From contig NZ_QZXA01000003.1 of NCBI RefSeq assembly GCF_003601985.1, positions 248,001 to 312,000 of the forward strand: a DNA stretch of 64,000 bases. The letters are read 5' to 3'. Shown in pieces: positions 47,583 to 56,840 of this stretch. The translations under genes were made by a program, and so were the position numbers. The notes under the pieces are model-generated. The model was not told the origin of the DNA and searched no databases. It was given only the letters and a program-made list of their open reading frames with translations. The stretch's first letter is position 1. The number at the start of each line of letters is the position of its first letter. The stretch comes from Mesorhizobium jarvisii. GTDB taxonomy: Bacteria > Pseudomonadota > Alphaproteobacteria > Rhizobiales > Rhizobiaceae.

Positions 47583-48863
47583 TCAATTCTTGATCAGTTG
47601 GCCGAGATCGATGGCCGCGGCCATGGCCCGGTTTCCCTTGTCGCCCGGATGGAGGTGGTCGCCGGAATCGAACTCCGGCAGCAGGCGTGTCGGGTGCACG
47701 GGATCGCGGAGCAGCAGGTCGAAGTCGACGACCGCATCGAAGGCACCGCTGGTTCTGATCCAGTTGTTGACCTTCTGGCGCAACGCTTCTTTTTCAGGCG
47801 TGTAGTAGGCATCAAGCGGCGTGCCGCTCAGCGCGCCCTCAAAGGGCGTCAACGTGCCGCCGACGATGATCAGATTATGGGCGTGGGCCTGGGCTGCGAG
47901 TTGCAGGTATCCAGTGGTGAGTGCCGCCAGAGAGGGCAGGGATTTCTCAGGTGCGAATGGCGTGCCGGGCCAGCTGATATCGTTGATGCCGATGAGCAGG
48001 ATGACCGCCTTGACGCCGGGCTGAGCCAGCACGTCACGGTCGAAGCGGGCCGAAGCCTTCACGCCCATCGCATCATCCAGCAGCTGCGCTCCGGATATGC
48101 CTGCGTTAAGCACCGACACGTGCTTCGAGACGAGACGCTCGGCGAGGACGTCGGGCCACCGGTTGTCGGCGTCCAGCGTGGCGCCGTTGCCGTCGGTGAT
48201 CGAATCGCCGATGGCGATCACGGCGCCATCATTTGCCGGCGCATCGACCAGGATCTCGCTGACCAAGGTACGCGCGTCGGTGGTCTGCGCAGCCGCGATG
48301 GTTTCGGAAGCCGTCTGGTTGCCGTCGCCGATATAGGCGGTCTGCTTACCGTCCCAATGGAAGGTGGAGATTGGTGTGGGCTGCGGCAGATAGACCGATA
48401 TCGAAAGGCGGCTCAAGGCGTCGAGGGGCAATTCCACCGGATCGCTGACCAAAGGCGCGCCTGCCGGAACTGTTGCCTTTGCCTGACCGCCGAATGTGAC
48501 GGCACGATCGGTGCCGGCGGTGATTTTCGAGTCCTTGCCAGCTCTCGCCGCACGTATTTCGCCGATCTGGATCGGCACGTTTGAATACTCGTTCGACAGG
48601 ACGATGCGGAACCGCCTGCCGCCAACGCTGGTCCTGACTGTCTGGCGTATGGTCTGGTTCTCAAGCTTTGGCATCATTTTCACCGGCAAGGCAAAATCGG
48701 TCCCCCATGTCGGTTGAGGGCTGGCCGTCCAGGTGCCCACCCAGTCCTGTTTCTCGCCGGCAATTGCCGGGCTGACCATCGACGAAGCCGCCAACGCGAG
48801 CGCGCCGAGCGTCAGGCGCGTTGCCAGAAGGGCGACGGTGGTGCGGTGGATCGGAAGTGTCAT
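47583..48863 (-). CDS. Secreted SGNH/GDSL hydrolase
   Basis: Lipase/esterase-like protein, 426 residues, with a signal peptide (about 1-35, ending PAIA). A beta-rich N-terminal part (about 40-200) is followed by the SGNH domain: GDSITDG (219-225, nucleophile Ser221), then block II and GIND. The D-x-x-H pair is in DSGDHLHPG near the C-terminus. Resembles secreted esterases acting on acylated sugars or lipids. ATG at 48863. Probably co-transcribed with the aldo/keto reductase downstream. Confidence 0.9.
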   Translation of the reverse strand: MTLPIHRTTVALLATRLTLGALALAASSMVSPAIAGEKQDWVGTWTASPQPTWGTDFALPVKMMPKLENQTIRQTVRTSVGGRRFRIVLSNEYSNVPIQIGEIRAARAGKDSKITAGTDRAVTFGGQAKATVPAGAPLVSDPVELPLDALSRLSISVYLPQPTPISTFHWDGKQTAYIGDGNQTASETIAAAQTTDARTLVSEILVDAPANDGAVIAIGDSITDGNGATLDADNRWPDVLAERLVSKHVSVLNAGISGAQLLDDAMGVKASARFDRDVLAQPGVKAVILLIGINDISWPGTPFAPEKSLPSLAALTTGYLQLAAQAHAHNLIIVGGTLTPFEGALSGTPLDAYYTPEKEALRQKVNNWIRTSGAFDAVVDFDLLLRDPVHPTRLLPEFDSGDHLHPGDKGNRAMAAAIDLGQLIKN

Positions 48864-48923
48864 AGGTTCTCCTCTCGGTCTCGTTTCGGGGCGTCTGTCG
48901 ACGGGTCGATATCGGTGCTGCCA

Positions 48924-50117
48924 TCACTTCATGGAGACGGTGCCGGCAGCAGCTGGGATCAGCCGTTCTTCATGTCTGTCGAGGCGCAGCGCCAATCCCG
49001 CCACGGCGAGTGCCGCGACCGGCAGCAAAGCGGCGACCCAGGTGAGCGAACCCAGCCCAAGGCCATGGGCGATGACCGCGCCGCCGAGCCAGGCGCCGGC
49101 GGCATTGCCGAGATTGAAGGCGGCGATGTTGAAGGAGGAGGCGAGGCTCTGGCCGGCGCCTTGCGCCTTGTCCAGCACCCACATCTGCAGCGGCGCCACG
49201 GTGCCGAAGGCGGCGGCCCCCAGCAGGCCGACATAGATGACGGCCAGGACCTGGCTGTGGATGGCGAAGCTCATGGTCGCCAGCACCACGGCCAGCGCCA
49301 CGAGACTGCCCAGCACGGCCGGCACCAGCCAGCGGTCGGCAACCTTGCCGCCGGCGAGGTTGCCGGCGATGAGGCCGCCGCCGAAGACGAGCAGGATCGG
49401 CGACACTGCCGCTTCCTTGAAGCCGCTGATCTCGGTCAGCAGCGGGGCGATGTAGGTGAAGACGGCAAAGACGCCGGCATAGCCAAGCACGGTGGTGGCG
49501 AGGCCGAGCAGCACCGGCGCGCGGCGCAGCACGGCGAGATCGGCGCGCAGGTCGCTCTTTTCGGGTGCTGCCTGGCTGCGCGGCACCAGGGCCAGGATGA
49601 CGGCGAAGGCCGCTAGGCCGACCAAGGTCACCGCCCAGAAGGTCGCGCGCCAGCCGAAGGCCTGGCCGAGCCAGGTGCCGAAGGGCACGCCGAGGATGTT
49701 GGCGATGGTCAGCCCCGTGAACATCAGCGCGATCGCCGATGCCTTCTTGTTGGGCGCGACCAGGCCGGTGGCGACGACAGAACCGACGCCGAAGAAGGTG
49801 CCATGGGCAAAGGCGGTGACGATGCGAGCGCCCATCAGGGTCCAATAGTCGGGCGCCAGCGCACAGGCGAGATTGCCCAGCGTGAAGATCGCCATCAGCA
49901 CCAGCAGCACGGTCTTGCGCGGCCAGTTACCGGTGGCGATGGTGAGCAGCGGTGCGCCGATGACGACGCCCAGCGCATAGCCCGAAATGAGCTGGCCGGC
50001 GGCCGAGATCGAGACGCCGAAATCCTTGCTGACGTCGATGAGCAGACCCATGATGACGAATTCGGTGACGCCGATGCCAAAGGCACCGGCGGCGAGGGCG
50101 TAGAGAGCAAGAGGCAT
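48924..50117 (-). CDS. MFS transporter, AraJ-like
   Basis: Major facilitator superfamily transporter, 397 residues, 12 hydrophobic segments, of the AraJ/CmlA-type efflux group: MPLALYALAAGAFGIGVTEFVIMGLL is the family's start. I chose the ATG at 50117; the frame is open to 50240, and an ATG at 50189 would add 24 residues. It is divergent from a LysR-type regulator, and the regions share operator-like repeats, so LysR control is likely. The exported compound is unknown. Confidence 0.9.
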   Translation of the reverse strand: MPLALYALAAGAFGIGVTEFVIMGLLIDVSKDFGVSISAAGQLISGYALGVVIGAPLLTIATGNWPRKTVLLVLMAIFTLGNLACALAPDYWTLMGARIVTAFAHGTFFGVGSVVATGLVAPNKKASAIALMFTGLTIANILGVPFGTWLGQAFGWRATFWAVTLVGLAAFAVILALVPRSQAAPEKSDLRADLAVLRRAPVLLGLATTVLGYAGVFAVFTYIAPLLTEISGFKEAAVSPILLVFGGGLIAGNLAGGKVADRWLVPAVLGSLVALAVVLATMSFAIHSQVLAVIYVGLLGAAAFGTVAPLQMWVLDKAQGAGQSLASSFNIAAFNLGNAAGAWLGGAVIAHGLGLGSLTWVAALLPVAALAVAGLALRLDRHEERLIPAAAGTVSMK

Positions 50118-50206
50118 GACGGTTCCCACTTTGGCGACGACGAGCGCCTTGTCCAAACCGCGCTCCGAGCCGAAAGATCGTGTCGCCATGCACTGTGAAC
50201 CAGACT

Positions 50207-50241
50207 TGTGTTCGGCACATTTACTGTGAAATAGATTCACA
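50207..50241. promoter_or_regulatory. LysR-type operator candidates between MFS and LysR genes
   Basis: Two inverted repeats in the divergent region: TGTG.TTCGG.CACA (50207-50219) and TGTGAA.ATAGA.TTCACA (50225-50241). The second ends directly before the LysR ATG at 50243 and has dyad symmetry of the LysR type. A third TGTGAAC half site lies near 50193. Suggest regulation of both genes by the LysR protein. Confidence 0.5.
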
Positions 50242-50242
50242 A

Positions 50243-51148
50243 ATGGCCAGACCCGATATCAACCGCTCCGGCGAGATCGAAGTGTTCGTGCGCGTTGTCG
50301 AGGCCGGTAGCTTCTCGGCGGCTGCGCGCGCGCTGCGCATGACGCCATCAGCCGTCAGCAAGCTGATCGCGCGTCTGGAAGCCCGGCTCGGCGCGCGGCT
50401 GGTCAGCCGCTCGACACGCAAGCTGCAGCTGACGCCGGAGGGAACGGCATTCTACGACAGCGGATTGCGTATCCTGTCCGATATGGCCGCGGCCGAGCGC
50501 GAGGCGGCGGCGGGTGCCGCACCGCGCGGGCGGCTGCGCGTCAACACCTACGTGCCCTTCGGCGTGCACCGGCTGATCCCGCTCCTGCCGCGCTTCCTTG
50601 AGCGCTATCCCGAAATTTCGGTCGATCTGGTGCTGACCGACAGCGTCATCGACCTGATGGCCGAACGCGCCGATGTCGCCATCCGCGCCGGGCCGCTCGG
50701 CGAATCGCGGCTGGTGGCGCGCAAGCTCGGGCAAAGCCCGGTGGTGGTGGTTGCGGCCCCGTCCTATCTCGAGGCGCAGGGAAAACCGCTGACGCCGGCC
50801 GATCTCGATGGGCATAATCGCATGGGCTTCGGCTTCGTCAGGCATATTGATGGCTGGCCGTTTGTCGACGCTGCCGGCAACGCGGGCATGGTCCCGATCA
50901 CCGGCAACACGGCGGTCAGTGACGGCGAGGCGATGCGGCTGATGACGCTGGCCGGAGCCGGCATCTCCCGGCTGGCGCGCTGGCATGTCGCGGCCGATAT
51001 CGCAGCCGGTCGGCTGGTGGCGCTGCTGGAGGATTTCAATCCGGGCGACGAGGAGGCGACCCATGCCGTCTATGTCGGCCAGGGCCGGCATCTGCCGGCG
51101 CGGGTGCGGGCCTTTCTCGATTTTCTGGCCGAGACTGTACGGCTCTGA
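50243..51148 (+). CDS. LysR family transcriptional regulator
   Basis: Regulator of 301 residues. The winged helix-turn-helix is at about 8-65 (IEVFVRVVEAGSFSAAARALRMTPSAVSKLIARLEARLGARLVSR) and the periplasmic-binding-protein-like effector domain follows (from about 92, VNTYVPFGVHRLIPLLP). ATG at 50243; the frame is open upstream into the MFS promoter. It is divergent from the AraJ-like MFS gene and is the obvious candidate for its control. Confidence 0.93.
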   Translation: MARPDINRSGEIEVFVRVVEAGSFSAAARALRMTPSAVSKLIARLEARLGARLVSRSTRKLQLTPEGTAFYDSGLRILSDMAAAEREAAAGAAPRGRLRVNTYVPFGVHRLIPLLPRFLERYPEISVDLVLTDSVIDLMAERADVAIRAGPLGESRLVARKLGQSPVVVVAAPSYLEAQGKPLTPADLDGHNRMGFGFVRHIDGWPFVDAAGNAGMVPITGNTAVSDGEAMRLMTLAGAGISRLARWHVAADIAAGRLVALLEDFNPGDEEATHAVYVGQGRHLPARVRAFLDFLAETVRL

Positions 51149-51355
51149 GGAAACGCAGGTTTTCAAGGTCCGTTCGACAACCCGGCAGGGGCGGGATATG
51201 GAATCCCCGTCCGCTCATCATCACGGGATCGCAACGATGCTGTCCCGAAATTGCGCGGCGGATGGTGCCATCGTCACCTCCAGACATCCCCATATGCTGC
51301 TCCGGTAGCCGCAATCGCGTCCGGTACAAGGCGGCCGTGCGGCTTGAAGCGCGAA

Positions 51356-51387
51356 AAAGCCGCGCGCCCGAAGGAACGCGCGGCTTT
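51356..51387 (-). terminator. Rho-independent terminator of the second aldo/keto reductase gene
   Basis: Perfect 11-bp arms AAAGCCGCGCG (51356-51366) and CGCGCGGCTTT (51377-51387). On the minus strand the stem ends in a run of T (GGCTTTTTCGC). It lies 30 bp beyond the minus-strand gene's stop; the plus-strand LysR gene ends 208 bp away. No gene is seen in the 268-bp gap. Confidence 0.8.
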
Positions 51388-51416
51388 GCAGAAAATCGCG
51401 TCGTGGTGGAGACGGA

Positions 51417-52466
51417 CTACCCCTTCGGCACGAATGGCGCCGGGCGACGGCCGGCCGCCTGGCGCTCCAGCATCCAGCCGGGATATTCGGACGGCAGCGC
51501 GCTGACCTCGTCGAGCCTGGCGAGATCGTCCGCGTCGAGCTTCACTTCAGTCGCGGCAAGGTTCTGTTCGAGCTGGTCCATGCGGCTGGCGCCGATGATG
51601 ACGCTCATCACGAAGGGCTTGGCCAGGACATAGCCGAGCGCCACCGTGGCAACGCTGACACCATGCTTCTTGGCGATCTCGCGCATGACGGCGACGGCCG
51701 CCCAGGCGCGATCCTCGTTGACCGGCGGGAAGTTGAAGGACGCACGGCGGCCCTCGCCATTGCCGGGCGCACCGGGACCGTACTTGCCGGAAAGCAGGCC
51801 GCCCGCCATCGGCGACCACACCATCAGGCCGAGCTTCTCCTCGTTGATGAGCGGCACGATCTCGCGCTCGAGGTCGCGGCCGGCGATCGAATAGTAGGAC
51901 TGGATGGTCTCGAAGCGGGCGAAGCCCTTGCGGTCGGCGATACCGAGCGCCTTGGCGATGCGCCATGCCGCCCAGTTGGAAACGCCGACATAGCGGACCT
52001 TGCCACTGGCAACGAGGTCGTCCAGCGCCCGCAGCGTCTCGTCGATCGGCGTCACCGCGTCGGTGCCGTGCAGCTGATAGAGATCGATATGGTCGAGCTG
52101 CAGCCGTTCGAGGCTGGCATCGACCGAATCCATGATGTGGCCGCGCGAGGAGCCGCGCTCGTTCGGACCCTGGCCCATTGCGCCATGCACCTTGGTGGCG
52201 ATGACGACGTCCGAACGCTTGACGCCGAGGTCCCTGAGCGACTGGCCGAGCAGGCGCTCGGACTCACCGAAGGAGTAGACGTCGGCCGTGTCGAAGAAGT
52301 TGACGCCGGCGGCGATCGAGCGGCCGACGATCTCGTTGACGCCCTTCTGGTCGAGGCTGGCGATCAGCCCCCATTGGGCATTCTGGCCGGCGGCACCGAA
52401 GGTCATGGTGCCGAGGCACAGTTCGGAGACGTACATCCCCGTATTTCCAAGCTGGTTGTAACGCAT
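51417..52466 (-). CDS. Aldo/keto reductase (second copy)
   Basis: NADPH-dependent aldo/keto reductase, 349 residues. The tetrad is visible: FDTADVYSFGESE, ATKVHGAMGQGPNE, LYQLHGTD. It resembles the group of AKR proteins with MRYNQLGNTGMYVSELCLGTMTFG at the N-terminus. The ATG at 52466 is chosen; the open frame extends to 52895 without homology. It is clearly divergent from the copy at 46504. Substrate unknown. Confidence 0.92.
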   Translation of the reverse strand: MRYNQLGNTGMYVSELCLGTMTFGAAGQNAQWGLIASLDQKGVNEIVGRSIAAGVNFFDTADVYSFGESERLLGQSLRDLGVKRSDVVIATKVHGAMGQGPNERGSSRGHIMDSVDASLERLQLDHIDLYQLHGTDAVTPIDETLRALDDLVASGKVRYVGVSNWAAWRIAKALGIADRKGFARFETIQSYYSIAGRDLEREIVPLINEEKLGLMVWSPMAGGLLSGKYGPGAPGNGEGRRASFNFPPVNEDRAWAAVAVMREIAKKHGVSVATVALGYVLAKPFVMSVIIGASRMDQLEQNLAATEVKLDADDLARLDEVSALPSEYPGWMLERQAAGRRPAPFVPKG

Positions 52467-52575
52467 GGCGAAGCTCCAGGAGAAATTTGTGATGACACAA
52501 AACAAATAGGAACGGTACGTTTCGTTTCCAGTCGTGGCGCAGCCAGCTTGCCGAACTGGCCCAAAGGCGTGCGTA

Positions 52576-53238
52576 TCAGCGGCTACCAAAAATCGCCGAG
52601 CCGACCCTGACGCTGGTGGCGCCGAAGGCGATGGCCGTCTCGTAGTCGCCGGACATGCCCATAGACAGTTTGGCGACGCCGGCCTCGCGAGCGAGCTTTT
52701 CCAGCAGGGCGAAATGCGGGCCGGGGTTCTCGTCGGCCGGCGGGATGCACATAAGCCCTTCGATGGCGAGGCCGTGGACATCGCGACAGCGGGCGACGAA
52801 GGCGATCGCCGCGCGGGGCTCGATGCCGGCCTTCTGTGGCTCGGAGCCGGTGTTGACCTGGACATAGAGTTTTGGGGAGCGTCCCTGCCGGGCAATCTCC
52901 TTGGCGAGTTCGGCGGCGATTTTCTCGCGATCGACCGTCTCGATGACGTCGAACAGCGCCACCGCTTCCTTGGCCTTGTTCGATTGCAGCGGACCGATGA
53001 GATGCAGCTCGATGTCAGGAAATGCCTGCTTCAGATCGGGCCATTTGCCCTGCGCTTCCTGCACGCGGTTCTCGCCGAAGACGCGCTGGCCGGCCTCGAT
53101 GACGGGGCGGATGTCGGCGGCGTCAAAGGTCTTGGAGACGGCCACCAGCGTCACCGCGCCGGCCTCGCGGCGGGCCTCCTGCTCGGCGGCGGCGATCTTC
53201 GCCTTGACCGCGAAAAACTGCTGAACGGTGTCACCCAT
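52576..53238 (-). CDS. YggS family pyridoxal-phosphate protein
   Basis: PLP-homeostasis protein, 220 residues, of the YggS/PROSC family (fold-type III PLP barrel). The PLP lysine is in LVAVSKTFDAADI; FGENRVQEA and HLIGPLQSNK are the family's conserved stretches, and GMSGDYETAIAFGATSVRVGSAIFG the phosphate-binding C-terminus. I chose ATG at 53238; a TTG lies 6 nt upstream. Divergent from leuS. Confidence 0.95.
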   Translation of the reverse strand: MGDTVQQFFAVKAKIAAAEQEARREAGAVTLVAVSKTFDAADIRPVIEAGQRVFGENRVQEAQGKWPDLKQAFPDIELHLIGPLQSNKAKEAVALFDVIETVDREKIAAELAKEIARQGRSPKLYVQVNTGSEPQKAGIEPRAAIAFVARCRDVHGLAIEGLMCIPPADENPGPHFALLEKLAREAGVAKLSMGMSGDYETAIAFGATSVRVGSAIFGSR

Positions 53239-53394
53239 ATGCAAATCCCGCTGTTTTGATCCGCGTTTTTAGCCGCCGCGAAGCCCATATGGTTGACGGG
53301 TTTGCCAAACCATGGTGAACACCCGGACCACATTCCCTGAACCGCGGAGCCAGTCGCCCGCGGTTCGCGCCTGCTTTTAAGTGAAAAACGTCCC

Positions 53395-56019
53395 ATGGCA
53401 ACCGAACGATACAATCCGCGCGCGTCAGAACCCAAATGGCAGAAGGCCTGGGCCGAAAAGAAGCTGTTCGAAGCGCGCAATGACGACCCGAAGCCGAAAT
53501 ACTACGTGCTGGAGATGTTCCCCTATCCGTCGGGGCGCATCCATATCGGCCACACCCGCAATTACACGATGGGCGACGTGGTGGCGCGCTACAAGCGGGC
53601 CAAGGGCTTCAACGTGCTGCATCCGATGGGCTGGGACGCCTTCGGCATGCCGGCCGAAAACGCGGCGATGCAGAACAAGGTCCACCCCAAGGAATGGACC
53701 TATCAGAACATCGCCACCATGCGCGAGCAGCTCAAGGTCATGGGCCTGTCGCTGGACTGGGCGCGCGAATTCGCGACCTGCGATGTCGAGTACTACCACC
53801 GCCAGCAGATGCTGTTCCTCGATTTCGTCGAGAAGGGGCTGGTGACGCGCAAATCCTCCAAGGTCAACTGGGACCCGGAGGATATGACGGTGCTTGCCAA
53901 CGAGCAGGTCATCGACGGGCGCGGTTGGCGCTCCGGCGCGCTGGTCGAACAGCGCGAACTGACGCAGTGGTTCTTCAAGATCACCGACTTTGCGCAGGAC
54001 CTGCTGGATTCGCTCGACGGCCTCGACGAATGGCCCGAAAAAGTGAAGCTGATGCAGCAGAACTGGATCGGCCGTTCGGAAGGTCTGCTGATCCGCTGGC
54101 CTCTGGCTGCACCGATCGCCGGCGAGCATGAGCTGGAAGTCTACACGACGCGGCCCGACACCATCTTCGGCGCCTCCTTCATGGCCGTCGCCGCCGATCA
54201 CCCGCTGGCCAGGAAGGCCGCCGAGACCAATCCGGCGCTGGCGAAGTTCATCGACGAGGTCCGCCATATGGGCACGTCGGTGGCCGCACTTGAGACGGCC
54301 GAGAAGAAGGGTTTCGACACCGGCATCCGCGTTGTTCATCCCTTCGACGACAGCTGGACACTGCCTGTCTACGTCGCCAATTTCGTGCTGATGGAATACG
54401 GCACCGGCGCCATATTCGGCTGTCCGTCCGGCGACCAGCGCGACCTCGACTTCGCCAACAAATACGGCTTGCCGGTGATCCCGGTGGTGATGCCGGAAGG
54501 CGGCGATGCCAAGTCGTTCCAGATCACGGAAGAAGCGTATGTCGACGACGGCGTGATGATCAATTCGCGCTTCCTCGACGGCATGAAGCCGGACCGCGCT
54601 TTCGACGAAGTGGCGAAGCTGCTGGAGCAGAAGACGATCGGCAACCGGCCGATGGCCGAGCGCAAGGTGAATTTCCGCCTGCGCGACTGGGGCATTTCGC
54701 GCCAGCGCTACTGGGGCTGCCCGATCCCGATGATCCATTGCGAGGATTGCGGCGTGGTGCCGGTGCCGAAGGCCGACCTGCCGGTCAAGCTGCCCGACGA
54801 TGTCGATTTCGACCGGCCGGGCAATCCGCTCGACCGGCATCCGACCTGGCGGCATGTGAAGTGTCCGCAATGCGGCAGGGACGCGCGGCGCGAAACCGAC
54901 ACGATGGACACGTTCGTCGATTCGTCCTGGTATTTTGCCCGCTTCACCGCGCCCTGGGCGCATGAGCCGACCGATCCCAGGGCGGCCAATGAATGGCTGC
55001 CGGTGGATCAGTATATCGGCGGCATCGAGCATGCGATCCTGCATCTGCTCTATTCGCGCTTCTTCACCCGCGCCATGCGCGAAACCGGCCATGTCGACCT
55101 GGCCGAGCCGTTCAAGGGCCTGTTCACGCAAGGCATGGTGGTGCACGAGACCTACCGCGTCGGATCGGCTTCGAACGGCCGCTGGCTGGCGCCGACCGAG
55201 GTGCGGCTGGAGGGCGTCGACGGCGAACGCCGCGCCTTCGACATCGCCACCGGCGAGGCTGTCACCATCGGCCCGCTGGAGAAGATGTCGAAGTCGAAGA
55301 AGAACACGGTGAGTCCCGAAGACATCACCGACGGCTACGGCGCCGACACGGCGCGCTGGTTCATGCTGTCGGATTCGCCGCCAGAGCGCGATGTCGAGTG
55401 GACCGACGATGGCGCCGCCGGCGCGCACCGCTTCATGCAGCGCGTCTGGCGGCTGGTGTCGACGGCCGCCGAGACGCTGGCCGGCGTCAAGCCCGCAGCA
55501 GTCGACGCCGGCGAGGCGGGAGTGGTCTCGAAGGCCACGCACAAGATCCTGAAAGCGGTCGGCGAGGATATCGAGAAGCTCGGCTTCAACCGCGCCATCG
55601 CCCGCATCTATGAACTGGCCAATGTGCTGACCACGCCGCTCAACCAGGTGGCGGAAGGCAAGGCCGAGCCGGCCCTGCAGAGCGCCTGCCGCCAGGCGGT
55701 GGAGATCCTGGTGCATCTGATCGCGCCAGTGATGCCGCATCTGGCCGAGGAGTGCTGGGAGACGCTCGGCGGCACCGATCTGGTCGCTGAACGGCCATGG
55801 CCGATCTTCGACCCGGCGCTGGTCGTCGACAACGAAGTGACCTATCCGGTGCAGGTCAACGGCAAGAAGCGGGGGGATTTGACAATTGCCCGCGACGCGG
55901 ACCAAGGTGCGGTCGAAAAAGCGGTATTGGCTCTCGACTTCGTGCAGAAAGCACTCGAAGGTAAGGCTCCGCGCAAGGTGATCATCGTGCCGCAGAGGAT
56001 CGTCAATGTCGTTGCCTGA
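53395..56019 (+). CDS. leuS: Leucyl-tRNA synthetase
   Basis: Class I aminoacyl-tRNA synthetase, 874 residues, charging tRNA-Leu. HIGH-type motif HIGH at 50-53, the CP1 editing domain (about 220-420, with [11 protein letters not shown]), a zinc-ribbon-like CPQCGR and KMSKS at 630-634, then the anticodon and C-terminal domains. ATG at 53395. It overlaps the lptE gene by 14 bp, so the pair is probably translationally coupled. Confidence 0.98.
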   Translation: MATERYNPRASEPKWQKAWAEKKLFEARNDDPKPKYYVLEMFPYPSGRIHIGHTRNYTMGDVVARYKRAKGFNVLHPMGWDAFGMPAENAAMQNKVHPKEWTYQNIATMREQLKVMGLSLDWAREFATCDVEYYHRQQMLFLDFVEKGLVTRKSSKVNWDPEDMTVLANEQVIDGRGWRSGALVEQRELTQWFFKITDFAQDLLDSLDGLDEWPEKVKLMQQNWIGRSEGLLIRWPLAAPIAGEHELEVYTTRPDTIFGASFMAVAADHPLARKAAETNPALAKFIDEVRHMGTSVAALETAEKKGFDTGIRVVHPFDDSWTLPVYVANFVLMEYGTGAIFGCPSGDQRDLDFANKYGLPVIPVVMPEGGDAKSFQITEEAYVDDGVMINSRFLDGMKPDRAFDEVAKLLEQKTIGNRPMAERKVNFRLRDWGISRQRYWGCPIPMIHCEDCGVVPVPKADLPVKLPDDVDFDRPGNPLDRHPTWRHVKCPQCGRDARRETDTMDTFVDSSWYFARFTAPWAHEPTDPRAANEWLPVDQYIGGIEHAILHLLYSRFFTRAMRETGHVDLAEPFKGLFTQGMVVHETYRVGSASNGRWLAPTEVRLEGVDGERRAFDIATGEAVTIGPLEKMSKSKKNTVSPEDITDGYGADTARWFMLSDSPPERDVEWTDDGAAGAHRFMQRVWRLVSTAAETLAGVKPAAVDAGEAGVVSKATHKILKAVGEDIEKLGFNRAIARIYELANVLTTPLNQVAEGKAEPALQSACRQAVEILVHLIAPVMPHLAEECWETLGGTDLVAERPWPIFDPALVVDNEVTYPVQVNGKKRGDLTIARDADQGAVEKAVLALDFVQKALEGKAPRKVIIVPQRIVNVVA

Positions 56020-56584
56020 TCGGGAAAAGACAGAGCTGAGCCGCTTGCTGCGCCGCGTTGCGCTCGCCGGCCTTGTCGGCTCGCTGGCTCTGGTTTCGGC
56101 CTGCACGGTGCGGCCGCTCTATTCCAACGCGCCGTTGTCGACGGGCTCGAGCGCCAATGCCGAGCTGGCGTCGATCGCCATCAAGCCGGTCAAGACGCGT
56201 TATGCCCAGCAGGTGCGCAACAATCTGATCTTCGGCTTCGGGCGGGGTGCCGGCGAACCGGCGTCGCCGCTCTATTCGCTTAATCTCAGCGTGACCGAAG
56301 CTGTTGAATCCTCCGCCCTCGTGCAGGTCGGCACCGATGAGGACGAGCCGACCGCCGGCTCGGTGACGCTGACCGCCAACTATACGCTGACCGATGCGAA
56401 AAGCGGCGCAGTCATCACCGTCGGCAAGCGCTCGATTACCTCTTCGTTCGACAGGCCGCGCCAGGAATTTGCCTCGTACAGGGCGCAGATCGACGCCGAG
56501 AACCGCGCCGCGCGCGAACTGGCCGAGGCGCTGCAGCTGTCCATCGCCCAGGATCTGGTCCGGCACGGCAAGGCGGCCAGCTAG
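56006..56584 (+). CDS. lptE: LPS-assembly lipoprotein LptE-like
   Basis: Outer-membrane lipoprotein of 192 residues, the plug partner of LptD for lipopolysaccharide insertion. The lipobox LVSAC (Cys33) follows a hydrophobic signal, and TVRPLYS follows the cysteine as in rhizobial LptE-like proteins. It overlaps leuS by 14 bp, the usual order in rhizobia. ATG at 56006. The DNA polymerase III delta gene (holA), which I would expect next in many alphaproteobacteria, is not here. Confidence 0.9.
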   Translation: MSLPDREKTELSRLLRRVALAGLVGSLALVSACTVRPLYSNAPLSTGSSANAELASIAIKPVKTRYAQQVRNNLIFGFGRGAGEPASPLYSLNLSVTEAVESSALVQVGTDEDEPTAGSVTLTANYTLTDAKSGAVITVGKRSITSSFDRPRQEFASYRAQIDAENRAARELAEALQLSIAQDLVRHGKAAS

Positions 56585-56840
56585 CGCCACCTTCTTTTCA
56601 CGGAAAACGCTGCCTCGATCCTGATGCACGGCCCACTTCGCGATGGCCGAGGGTTCTCTTTTTAACTCGAAGCATATGCATGAGTGGACGATCGTGGGGT
56701 GACGATCATCGGCTCGAATCCGGCTCGTGCGCCATCGCCGCGAAAGATACATTTCGGCCGCTCCAAAAGCGCTCACGGGAAGCAACTGTTAACCACTCGC
56801 TCCCTATTGCTCAGCTGACGTTTCAGAGTGAGTCTTGAGA

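Noticed and set aside
52467..52895. N-terminal extension of the second aldo/keto reductase
   Set aside because: The extra 143 codons overlap the YggS gene and have Ser/Pro/Arg composition; family length and an RBS support the ATG at 52466.
53425..56106. 893-codon open frame opposite leuS
   Set aside because: Same cause; leuS has its HIGH and KMSKS motifs on the plus strand.
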